A stretch of 36,087 bases of DNA, taken from positions 1 through 36,087 of the forward strand of contig NZ_JAIQUM010000054.1 in the NCBI RefSeq assembly GCF_020075705.1, given 5' to 3'. How positions within the stretch are numbered: the stretch's first letter is position 1; every line of letters begins with the position of its first letter. This DNA comes from Metabacillus rhizolycopersici (GTDB lineage: Bacteria > Bacillota > Bacilli > Bacillales > Bacillaceae). Below the pieces are notes generated by a model. It had not been told where the DNA came from. It saw nothing but the letters and a program-made list of their open reading frames with translations, and did not search any database. This document shows positions 14,144-20,192 of the stretch, in pieces. Made by a program: the position numbers and the translations under genes.

Positions 14144-14758
14144 ATGAAAACTCAACTAGCTTTAGATCGTTTAACCATTGAGGATGCAATTCGGTTAGCG
14201 CGAAAAACTGAAAAGTACATTGATCTGATTGAAGTTGGAACATCATTAATAAAAGAGTTTGGTATGACAAGTATCTCTAGATTAAAAGAAGCTTTTCCAG
14301 ATAAAGAAATTGTTGGGGATATAAAGACAATTGATAATGCTATTTATGAGTTTGATCTTTGCTTTAATGCAGGAAGCGATATTGCTACCGTAATGGGAGT
14401 GTCTCCATTGCCTACAATAGAGGCATGTTTAAATTCAGCAGCAAAGCACGGTAAGCTAGCGATGATTGATTTATTAAATACATCTCCAACACAAAGGGAT
14501 GCTCTTTTAAAATATAAGGATGCTATATTTTGTGACCATATTAGCAAGGATGAACAAGAGATGTCAGGCAAAAAGAAAAGTATTGATAGAGTGAACTATG
14601 ATCCTTCACTGAAATGGGCGGTGGCTGGCGGTATTACTGTTGATTCAATCAAGAGAATGATAGAACCGAGACCTCATATTCTCATTGTTGGTTCAGCGAT
14701 TACAAATGCAGAACAACCTGAAAAAGTAGCAGAAGCTTTTAGAAAAATAATAGGATGA
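14144..14758 (+). CDS. 3-hexulose-6-phosphate synthase-like protein (OMPDC superfamily)
   Basis: A 204-aa TIM-barrel protein of the orotidine-5'-monophosphate decarboxylase superfamily, group HUMPS. LQALD-type start (TQLALDRLTIEDA), IEVGTSLI, and the catalytic D-x-K-x-x-D as GDIKTID (residues about 58-64) agree with hexulose-6-phosphate synthase, which joins formaldehyde to ribulose-5-phosphate. However, the later active-site segment reads HISKDEQ, which is closer to the HRSRDAQ of 3-keto-L-gulonate-6-phosphate decarboxylase (UlaD) than to the HTGYD of HxlA, while the phosphate site VGSAITNA is HPS-like. The ATG has an AGGAGGG site. It is partnered with a clear PHI gene and controlled by the KDG-type operator, so the true substrate may be neither formaldehyde nor ketogulonate phosphate. 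Confidence 0.8.
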   Translation: MKTQLALDRLTIEDAIRLARKTEKYIDLIEVGTSLIKEFGMTSISRLKEAFPDKEIVGDIKTIDNAIYEFDLCFNAGSDIATVMGVSPLPTIEACLNSAAKHGKLAMIDLLNTSPTQRDALLKYKDAIFCDHISKDEQEMSGKKKSIDRVNYDPSLKWAVAGGITVDSIKRMIEPRPHILIVGSAITNAEQPEKVAEAFRKIIG

Positions 14759-14772
14759 GGAAGGGAGATATT

Positions 14773-15321
14773 ATGAATCAATTTGAAACGATTCTTTCAG
14801 AAATTTCAACTGTAATAAAAGGATGCAACCTGGGGGACATAGACAAATTTGTCCATGAAATTCAAGAAGAAAAACGCATCTTTGTCATAGGAGAGGGACG
14901 GTCAGGTCTAATGGCCAAATCATTTGCCATGCGTCTAATGCATTTGGGTGCCGAGGTATATGTTATTGGTGAAACTATCACACCATCTATTTCAAAGGAT
15001 GACATCCTTGTGGCAGTTTCAGGTTCTGGCAAAACAAAAAACGTCGTTTGGATTACAGAAAAGGCAAAATCAATAGGTTGCTACACAATTGCCATCACAA
15101 CTGATACTGAATCACCTTTAGCATCAAATGGCTCCCTTATTATTCATGTTCCTGCAGCCACAAAATACCGAAAAAGTGGAGAACAGCCAACGATACAGGC
15201 GCTCGGTTCCCTATTCGACCAATGCGTCCATATCCTTTTCGATGGAGTTTGCTTAAGATATGCTGAGAAGAAAGAAATTAGTAACGCACAAGCTTTTTCA
15301 AAACACAGTAATATGGAATAA
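14773..15321 (+). CDS. hxlB: 6-phospho-3-hexuloisomerase (SIS domain)
   Basis: A 182-aa sugar isomerase (SIS) protein that interconverts arabino-3-hexulose-6-phosphate and fructose-6-phosphate. The family pattern is well kept: GEGRSGLMAKSFAMRLMHLG (residues about 38-57), VIGETITPSISKDDIL, AVSGSGKTKN, TDTESPLAS, HVPAATKYRKSGE and QALGSLFDQ. The ATG at 14773 is preferred because GGAAGGGAG precedes it by 7 nt and the length then equals that of known PHIs (~185 aa); an ATG at 14755 overlaps the stop of the upstream gene. The two genes form the bicistronic HPS-PHI arrangement known from the ribulose monophosphate pathway, but no HxlR regulator is present. Confidence 0.9.
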   Translation: MNQFETILSEISTVIKGCNLGDIDKFVHEIQEEKRIFVIGEGRSGLMAKSFAMRLMHLGAEVYVIGETITPSISKDDILVAVSGSGKTKNVVWITEKAKSIGCYTIAITTDTESPLASNGSLIIHVPAATKYRKSGEQPTIQALGSLFDQCVHILFDGVCLRYAEKKEISNAQAFSKHSNME

Positions 15322-15330
15322 GGCATAATT

Positions 15331-15371
15331 AGGTTCAGTTCTCAATGGAAACATGGAACTGAACCTTTTTT
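15331..15371 (+). terminator. Rho-independent terminator of the HPS-PHI operon
   Basis: AGGTTCAGTTC (15331-15341) pairs perfectly with GAACTGAACCT (15356-15366), followed by TTTTTTAT. Confidence 0.9.
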
Positions 15372-15972
15372 ATAAAGGCTGTTCTAGTAAACTTTGTTGC
15401 TATTGTCATATAGAGTGTCATCAACAGTGACTGGTTCGGCTCCATATTTCAGAAATTGACCATGAAAACACATCAAAGTTGACCGCCTAGGCTTCATATT
15501 TTAGAAATCGGTCACGAAAACACATTAAAGTTGACCGCTAAGGCTCCGTATTTTAGAAATCGGTCACGAAAACACATTAAAGTTGACCGCTAAGGCTCCG
15601 AATTTCAGAAATCGGTCACGAAAACACATTAAAGTTGACCGCCTAGGCTCCGTATTTTAGAAATCGGTCACGAAAACCTATTAAAGTTGACCGCCTAGGC
15701 TTCATATTTCAGAAATCGGTCACGAAAACACATTAAAGTTGACCGCCTAGGCTCCGTATTTTAGAAATCGGTCACGAAAACCTATTAAAGTTGACCGCCT
15801 AGGCTTCATATTTTAGAAATCGGTCACGAAAACCTATTAAAGTTGACCGCCTAGGCTCCGAATTTCAGAAATCGGTCACGAAAATCCATTATTGTCCGCT
15901 TTTGCTTTTTTTCCTTGATTAGGGCTTCTCCCCCACAAAAAACAACAATCATTTAGAAAAGAGCCTTTATAA
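15372..15972. mobile_element. Terminal-inverted-repeat element (MITE-like), expanded copy
   Basis: The ends are inverted repeats: TTATAAAGGCT at about 15371 against AGCCTTTATAA at about 15962, extending with mismatches to AAAGGCTGTTCTAGTAAA / TTTAGAAAAGAGCCTTT. The left half (ACTTTGTTGCTATTGTCATA, then ATCAACAGTGACTGG) and right half (GGGCTTCTCCCCCA, ACAACAATCATTTAGAAAA) match the reverse complement of the ~140-bp element at 27931-28071 piece by piece. The core in between has grown into a tandem array. There is no ORF, so any mobility would depend on a transposase in trans. Confidence 0.75.
15426..15893. repeat. Tandem array of nine 52-bp units
   Basis: GTTGACCG recurs at 15478, 15530, 15582, 15634, 15686, 15738, 15790 and 15842, always exactly 52 bp apart, with a diverged first unit at about 15426. 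Units differ only by a few substitutions (CCTAGGC or CTAAGGC; CTTCATATTTT or CTCCGTATTTT; CACATT or CCTATT). Each unit contains TGACCG and, ~25 bp on, its complement CGGTCA. There are no unique spacers, so it is not a CRISPR. No continuous coding frame is evident. Confidence 0.95.
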
Positions 15973-15990
15973 ATAAACAAAGGAAACAAT

Positions 15991-16150
15991 TTATCCCGCA
16001 TTAACGGGCAGTAATACCCCCACCTCTAAGCTTGAGTGAATCACAAAGAGGCGAAGGTGGGGGGGATAACTGCCCGTAAAAGCTAAGGTAAGTCTCGCTA
16101 TCCATCAGTGGGGGATAAGGAAAACCCCCACTGATGGAAGTCTCGCTTTA
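15991..16150 (+). repeat. Interspersed structured repeat, copy B
   Basis: Same architecture as 12794-12949: TTATCCCGCATTAACGGGCA, a different inner arm (ACCCCCACCTCTAAGC...GAGGCGAAGGTGGGGG), ATAACTGCCCGTAA, then AAGTCTCGCT, the CCATCAGTGGGGG/CCCCCACTGATGG hairpin and AAGTCTCGCTTTA. The inner arm shows compensating bases in a helix of its own, which suggests that structure, not sequence, is being kept. Together with the neighbouring element it fills the ~975 bp between hxlB and yvrJ. Confidence 0.82.
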
Positions 16151-16296
16151 TTAGGTGTTTACGTAGCACCACACAGGTTTTTCCGAAATAAATGTATAGC
16201 GCAAAGATAAGGAGAATCAATCGCATACTAGAAGATTGGCTTCTTTTTCTCATTAGTTGGATCTTTTTAGTTCTTTTCATTAAACACCTTAAAAAA

Positions 16297-16437
16297 TTAC
16301 AGCTTTTGCAACTCTGAAGGAAGCATTTGGATCGAGTGATTTAATGTGTCGAGCTTGCTTTCGATTCGATTTAGTAAATATAACGTGACGATGATCGGGA
16401 AGCCGACTTCACTAATGACTGATAGCCATTGTTCCAT
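16297..16437 (-). CDS. YvrJ family protein
   Basis: A 46-aa protein, opening MEQWLSVISEVGFPIIVTLY and ending PSELQKL. One hydrophobic helix (residues about 6-22) is followed by a conserved LLNRIESKLDTLNHSI amphipathic helix, the mark of the YvrJ family, whose biochemical role is unknown. The ATG has an AGGTG site 8-9 nt upstream. It is the last gene of a minus-strand trio with DUF2922 and DUF1659 genes, a set that recurs together in Bacillus genomes. A terminator-like hairpin at 16466-16506 separates it from the DUF2922 gene, so it may be expressed at a lower level. Confidence 0.85.
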   Translation of the reverse strand: MEQWLSVISEVGFPIIVTLYLLNRIESKLDTLNHSIQMLPSELQKL

Positions 16438-16465
16438 TGTGTTTCACCTCGCTTATTTTGTATTT

Positions 16466-16506
16466 CGTAAAGGAAAGGGCTGACCTTGAAGCGTGTAGTC
16501 AGCCCT
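16466..16506 (-). terminator. Hairpin between the DUF2922 gene and yvrJ
   Basis: On the minus strand AGGGCTGAC pairs with GTCAGCCCT and is followed by TTTCCTTT, an imperfect T tract. It may terminate part of the transcription before yvrJ. Confidence 0.6.
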
Positions 16507-16513
16507 AACTTAA

Positions 16514-16732
16514 TTATCCAAGCTCGATTTCGGTTACATTACGATCAACGATTCGTGCGCCTTTCTTCGAGACAAATTCTCCACCGTTCGTCATGAAAAT
16601 ATTTGAAGCTAGTAGTTGGTCCATCGCTGTTGAAAGTGCTTGTTGATCAATTGGATCAATGGGGGAATCAACGTTTACCTTCACCGTTTTCCCTTCCGTA
16701 TTTAAAAATAGAAGCTCTAATGTTTTCGCCAT
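16514..16732 (-). CDS. DUF2922 family protein
   Basis: A 72-aa cytoplasmic protein of the DUF2922 family (KTLELLFLNTEGKTVKVNVD, then PIDPIDQQALSTAMDQLL, FVSKKGARIVDRNVTEIEL). Family members are small beta-rich proteins of unknown function found next to DUF1659 and YvrJ proteins. The ATG is preceded by an AAAGGAGG site on the minus strand. It has about 90 nt between it and the DUF1659 stop, and the order DUF1659-DUF2922-YvrJ is the usual one. Confidence 0.85.
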   Translation of the reverse strand: MAKTLELLFLNTEGKTVKVNVDSPIDPIDQQALSTAMDQLLASNIFMTNGGEFVSKKGARIVDRNVTEIELG

Positions 16733-16821
16733 TTTCTGTCCTCCTTTCTTTGTGAGAATTGAAGGAAAAGGGAGTATTCTCCGTTTCCCTCATAAAGCTG
16801 GTCGGCTCTCTTTCCTCGTTG

Positions 16822-17040
16822 TTACTCCGTAATCTGATTTGTGTCGTTACGCTCGACAAATGCTAGCGTTTCAGTTTGTAAGCTTCCAATTGCCTGTGCT
16901 GCTTGAAGCAATTGATCAGCTGTTGCAGATGTCTTGATGTTGTTGTAATTTTTACGCTTGAAGATTTGTTTTCCTTTTTCATCCAACCCCATATCGAAAA
17001 CAAGTCTTAATTGCGACTCTAATAATACTTCAGCTGCCAT
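16822..17040 (-). CDS. DUF1659 family protein
   Basis: A 72-aa protein of the DUF1659 family (ESQLRLVFDMGLDEKGKQIF, RKNYNNIKTSATADQLLQAA, a C-terminal helix with LAFVERND). The start at 17040 is chosen because AAAGGAGGTGAGAAC lies directly before it; the in-frame ATG at 17058 falls upstream of that site. It is the first gene of the trio with DUF2922 and YvrJ. The function is unknown; DUF1659 and DUF2922 proteins are often encoded as neighbours and may interact. Confidence 0.85.
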   Translation of the reverse strand: MAAEVLLESQLRLVFDMGLDEKGKQIFKRKNYNNIKTSATADQLLQAAQAIGSLQTETLAFVERNDTNQITE

Positions 17041-17304
17041 GTTCTCACCTCCTTTCACCCTTTATATATAGAAATTAGGGCGGTTGAGTAGCGTGAGAAT
17101 GAAATTTTTTAAAAAATTTTGTAATGGATTTCATGTTACAAGACAGTGGATAGATAAGCTGAATTAGTCAGTTCATTTGTTAGTGCTTTTACTTCAGTTT
17201 CTAAGTGAGCAAGAAGTAGGAGAAATTCCTCATGCAAACCTTACCTTTTTATTTTTTAAAAAACAGTGAATGAGTCCTAATTCTCATTGGGGTGCGTATA
17301 CTAT
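17041..17304. other. Divergent intergenic region with an 18-bp AT palindrome
   Basis: The region between the DUF1659 gene and the plus-strand zinc-ribbon gene holds a perfect palindrome AAATTTTTTAAAAAATTT (17102-17119). It must contain the minus-strand promoter of the trio, but I find no convincing -35/-10 pair for it. No ORF or RNA gene is evident. Confidence 0.4.
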
Positions 17305-17333
17305 TTGGTGTGAATTCCTAATTTGTTTATAAT
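17305..17333 (+). promoter_or_regulatory. Probable sigma-A promoter of the zinc-ribbon gene pair
   Basis: TTGGTG at 17305-17310 and TATAAT at 17328-17333, 17-nt spacing, 60 nt ahead of the first gene. Confidence 0.55.
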
Positions 17334-17395
17334 TTTAATGTTTTACAGAAAAAATGATTAGTCCAGATGAAATTTTCAAATGAGGGGGACATCGA

Positions 17396-18166
17396 ATGCA
17401 TTGTATTCAATGTGGACAATTTAATTCAGGTGGAAACTTTTGTGTGAAATGTGGAACGAGGTTACAAGTAGATTCGTTTGAACAACAGGCAGTTGCTGTA
17501 AGTGAAGCTGGACAACAACCTACATACTCCAAACCAGCTACGCAAAATCCCCATGTTGAAAAGGCTAAGACTGCTTCAAAATTATATCTATCCTATTTTT
17601 TGCAAGGAATGAAAACTCCTACGACTTTAGCTCAGTCTGTATATGGAGACCAATTCGTTAATGGGTTGATTACGATGATTATTTACGCGCTTAGTATTCC
17701 ATTAATGATGTATTTTGGGGTTAGAGATTTCGTTGATGATTTTACAGAAATGGTTATTCAACCAGCTTTCTTTTATTTGTTATTTATTGGATTTGTTGCG
17801 TTAATTACATTTGCTGTTGTCAGGATGGGGCGTGTTCAAGTTTCGCTAAAAGATGTTTGTGCACGATTTGGGACGTTCTTAATTGTACCGACTTCGTTTC
17901 TGCTTATGGCACTCATTTTATCGTTAGTCCAAATTGAATTATTTATCCTGCTCTTATTATTTGGATTTTTAGGCTTGTTTCTAGTTGTACCATTTACTAT
18001 TTATAGTTTTAAAAAAGATGTACCAAATGGATTAGATGGGATATATGGTACGTTTTTAGCTTATTTGGCGATTATTATCTTATTGGTGACAATCGGTGCT
18101 ATTATGATCAATTTAATAATAGGAGTAATCGGTTCAATGTTTGACTTCGGGTTTGGGTTTTTCTAA
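17396..18166 (+). CDS. Zinc-ribbon membrane protein, function unknown
   Basis: A 256-aa protein with an N-terminal zinc ribbon (CIQCGQFNSGGNFCVKCG, four cysteines at about residues 3, 6, 15 and 18), a polar linker (residues about 24-60) and then about five to six transmembrane helices (65-250). The domain order resembles zinc-ribbon YIP1-like or TcaA-associated membrane proteins of Bacillus, but I cannot assign a function. The ATG has a GAGGGGG site. It is followed after 68 nt by another zinc-ribbon membrane protein on the same strand with the same kind of N-terminus, so the two are probably functionally linked, perhaps in envelope sensing or stress. The only clear promoter is upstream of this gene. 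Confidence 0.75.
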   Translation: MHCIQCGQFNSGGNFCVKCGTRLQVDSFEQQAVAVSEAGQQPTYSKPATQNPHVEKAKTASKLYLSYFLQGMKTPTTLAQSVYGDQFVNGLITMIIYALSIPLMMYFGVRDFVDDFTEMVIQPAFFYLLFIGFVALITFAVVRMGRVQVSLKDVCARFGTFLIVPTSFLLMALILSLVQIELFILLLLFGFLGLFLVVPFTIYSFKKDVPNGLDGIYGTFLAYLAIIILLVTIGAIMINLIIGVIGSMFDFGFGFF

Positions 18167-18234
18167 TGAATGTTATCTTTTTACTATGAAAATATGAAAT
18201 TAGAAAAATATGTAACATCGTAAGGGGTGATTTC

Positions 18235-19713
18235 ATGGACTACTGCAACAATTGCGGGGCTAAGTTGAATGACACTCAAGAGTTTTGTGGAGAATGTGGC
18301 CACCAGATTTCTAAGAAGAAGGACCAAAACATTGAACCAGAAACAACGCTGACACCAATAAGTGACACGAGGATTGAACCAGCTCAAACGAAACCTCAAG
18401 CATCAAGTGAACCAAAACAGCCATTGTTTAAAAGCAAGAAATCAAAAATTTTAACAGCTATTGGAATCGTTGTATTGGCGCTTTTAATAGGTGGGTATTA
18501 TTTTCTTCAACAAATGACAGCTCCAAAAGCAGTGGCAGAAGGGTTTATTGATGCGATTAATCAACAAGATGTGTCAGCAATGAAAAAATATATTAATGAT
18601 GGACAATACGAAATAAAAGTAGATGACAAACAGGCGGAGGAATTTATTTCCTATTTGCATGAAAATCCAAGAAGAATTACATCCATTGCTGAAGAATTAA
18701 TGAATGATGCAGCTTTAATGGAAGAGGGGACATCTCCTTCTTTAGATGGGGATTCTCTAGCAAGTTTAAAGTATAACGGAAAAAAATGGGTCTTTTTTGA
18801 TGACTATGCTGTTCAAATTCAAACCTTTTACACTGACATTCATTCAGATGTAGCTAATACAGATATTTTAATCAATGATAAAGTAGAAGCAACAATGGAA
18901 GATGAGGAAGAAACGTTCGGACCACTCTTACCTGGTGTTTATACAGTAAAAGCTACGGTGAATGGTGAATTTGGGGTCGTTGAGCAAAAACTAAAAATTG
19001 ATACTGCTGAGGTAGATGGTGAAACTGGCAGCATTGAATTTGATTGGTCCAATTATTTTGTCCCTGTTTATTCAAATCATGAAGATGCGATCCTATTTGT
19101 CAATAACCAAAGCACAGATAAGGAGATTGGTGATGTAGAATCATTTGGTCCTGTTCCTTTAGATGGGTCGGTAAAAATTTTTGCACAAAAGAAGTTTGAT
19201 GAAGGTGTGAAGAAAAGTACTGTGGTGACATTAACAGAAGGGATATCCAGTGCTGAGCTTGTTTTTGATGAGGAGGAGAAAGAGGCAGATACAAATACAG
19301 TCTCCAAAGTTTATGTGGTGGAAAAACACGCTGATGTTAAGGAAACAGAAGGGGTATCGATTGACGAAATTGCTGTAGAAGATGTGGTTATAAATCACTA
19401 TTCTTATATATCAACAGATGAATTTAGCTTAGCTTATGGATTGTTTTCATCAGCTCGAAAATCAGAGGTATCATTGGATGTTTGGACGCGGGGACTTCTG
19501 AATAACATTCAGGATATTGTCACAGAAGTAACTGTAACGGAAGTGAAAGGGAGTACTGCGAAAGCATATCTTGAAATGACTTCTTATGATCGAAGCTCAG
19601 GCGGAAAAACGTTAGTGCAAGAATGGGGTGGCTATTGGAATCTAGTAAAAGAAAGCGGTGATTGGAAATTACACAAAGCAGAGATCAAAAAACTAGATTC
19701 TAGAATCGAATGA
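18235..19713 (+). CDS. TcaA/YvbJ-like zinc-ribbon membrane protein
   Basis: A 492-aa protein with a zinc ribbon (YCNNCGAKLNDTQEFCGECG), a Pro/Thr-rich linker, one transmembrane helix (about residues 76-93) and a ~400-residue extracytoplasmic part. The segment after the helix (KAVAEGFIDAINQQDVSAMK) and the C-terminal domain (VVINHYSYISTDEFSLAYGL to the end, an NTF2-like fold) match the arrangement of S. aureus TcaA, where changes affect glycopeptide sensitivity, and B. subtilis YvbJ. One acidic stretch near residue 220 and another near 350 suggest extended linkers between domains. The role here is most likely in the cell envelope; ligand unknown. Good AAGGGGTGA site. A strong terminator follows at 19801. 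Confidence 0.82.
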   Translation: MDYCNNCGAKLNDTQEFCGECGHQISKKKDQNIEPETTLTPISDTRIEPAQTKPQASSEPKQPLFKSKKSKILTAIGIVVLALLIGGYYFLQQMTAPKAVAEGFIDAINQQDVSAMKKYINDGQYEIKVDDKQAEEFISYLHENPRRITSIAEELMNDAALMEEGTSPSLDGDSLASLKYNGKKWVFFDDYAVQIQTFYTDIHSDVANTDILINDKVEATMEDEEETFGPLLPGVYTVKATVNGEFGVVEQKLKIDTAEVDGETGSIEFDWSNYFVPVYSNHEDAILFVNNQSTDKEIGDVESFGPVPLDGSVKIFAQKKFDEGVKKSTVVTLTEGISSAELVFDEEEKEADTNTVSKVYVVEKHADVKETEGVSIDEIAVEDVVINHYSYISTDEFSLAYGLFSSARKSEVSLDVWTRGLLNNIQDIVTEVTVTEVKGSTAKAYLEMTSYDRSSGGKTLVQEWGGYWNLVKESGDWKLHKAEIKKLDSRIE

Positions 19714-19800
19714 TGAGAGGAACTAATCAAATAGAGTCAGACGCACGTCACTTTTTTGTGTGATTGATCGTCATCCCCGATAAATTTACGGTAGATAAGA

Positions 19801-19840
19801 AAAGGAGAGTAATCATATTTTGATTGACTCTCCTTTATTC
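19801..19840 (+). terminator. Terminator after the TcaA-like gene
   Basis: AAAGGAGAGT pairs with ACTCTCCTTT and an inner AATCA/TGATT helix extends the stem; TTTATTC follows. Confidence 0.8.
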
Positions 19841-19862
19841 TATAGAAGAATTAACAGAAGAA

Positions 19863-19958
19863 ATGAAACTGATTCAAGGAGCATCATCAAATGATATGAA
19901 CGAAAGTATCTATGATTCCTATGCATGGTTAGCTGAAAATCGCCGCCTTCAACCATAA
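19863..19958 (+). pseudogene. Possible gene remnant (31 codons)
   Basis: A short frame opening MKLIQGASSNDMNESIYDSY and ending AENRRLQP looks like natural C-terminal protein sequence, and the frame stays open back to 19824, but there is no ribosome binding site and it follows a terminator directly. I cannot name the parent family. It may be chance. Confidence 0.3.
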
Positions 19959-19984
19959 GTTTAGCCTATTTTTAACAGGCGAGT

Positions 19985-20020
19985 AAAACCCCTACCTTGA
20001 GATGTGAAGGTGGGGGTTTT
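19985..20020. terminator. Bidirectional terminator-like hairpin
   Basis: AAAACCCCTACCTT (19985-19998) pairs with AAGGTGGGGGTTTT (20007-20020) around an 8-nt loop; A and T tracts on both sides. It isolates the ABC operon from upstream transcription. Confidence 0.75.
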
Positions 20021-20067
20021 GATATGGGGGACAGTCATCCAGTAGTCTCCGCAATCGTAATGTTGGA

Positions 20068-20096
20068 TGTAAATTTTGTGTAAATTGAAATTTACA
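20068..20096 (+). promoter_or_regulatory. TGTAAA repeats: candidate operator (PhoP-box-like)
   Basis: TGTAAA occurs at 20068 and 20079 (11 bp apart, 5-bp spacer), and TTTACA at 20091 forms an inverted repeat with the second. Read on the minus strand, the two TTTACA hexamers with 5-bp spacing match the Bacillus PhoP-box pattern. Only two boxes are in phase, so this is tentative. Confidence 0.4.
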
Positions 20097-20151
20097 TAGG
20101 CTTATTGTGGGATTTATGTTTGCTTAATATTTGTTTTGTATATTTATCTCA

Positions 20152-20173
20152 ACAAACAAAAATAAAACAAACA
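20152..20173 (+). promoter_or_regulatory. ACAAACA direct repeats: candidate DeoR operator
   Basis: ACAAACA at 20152-20158 and 20167-20173 (15 bp apart), with the complementary TTTGTTTTGT just upstream at 20130, lies 20-40 nt before the ABC operon. DeoR regulators often bind such repeats, and the operon ends with a deoR-type gene. Inference from position and repetition only. Confidence 0.4.
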
Positions 20174-20192
20174 ACTTCGGAGGGATAAGCAT

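Noticed and set aside
14144..15321. Plain formaldehyde-detoxification hxlAB operon
   Set aside because: No HxlR gene, a divergent HPS active site and a KDG-type operator argue against calling it a standard hxlAB, although the activity is not excluded.
15426..15893. CRISPR array
   Set aside because: Units are 52 bp long head to tail with no unique spacers, no cas genes are near, and the whole lies inside an inverted-repeat element.
16098..16280. 60-codon minus-strand ORF
   Set aside because: It runs through the hairpin of repeat copy B, has no ribosome binding site and no recognisable protein features.
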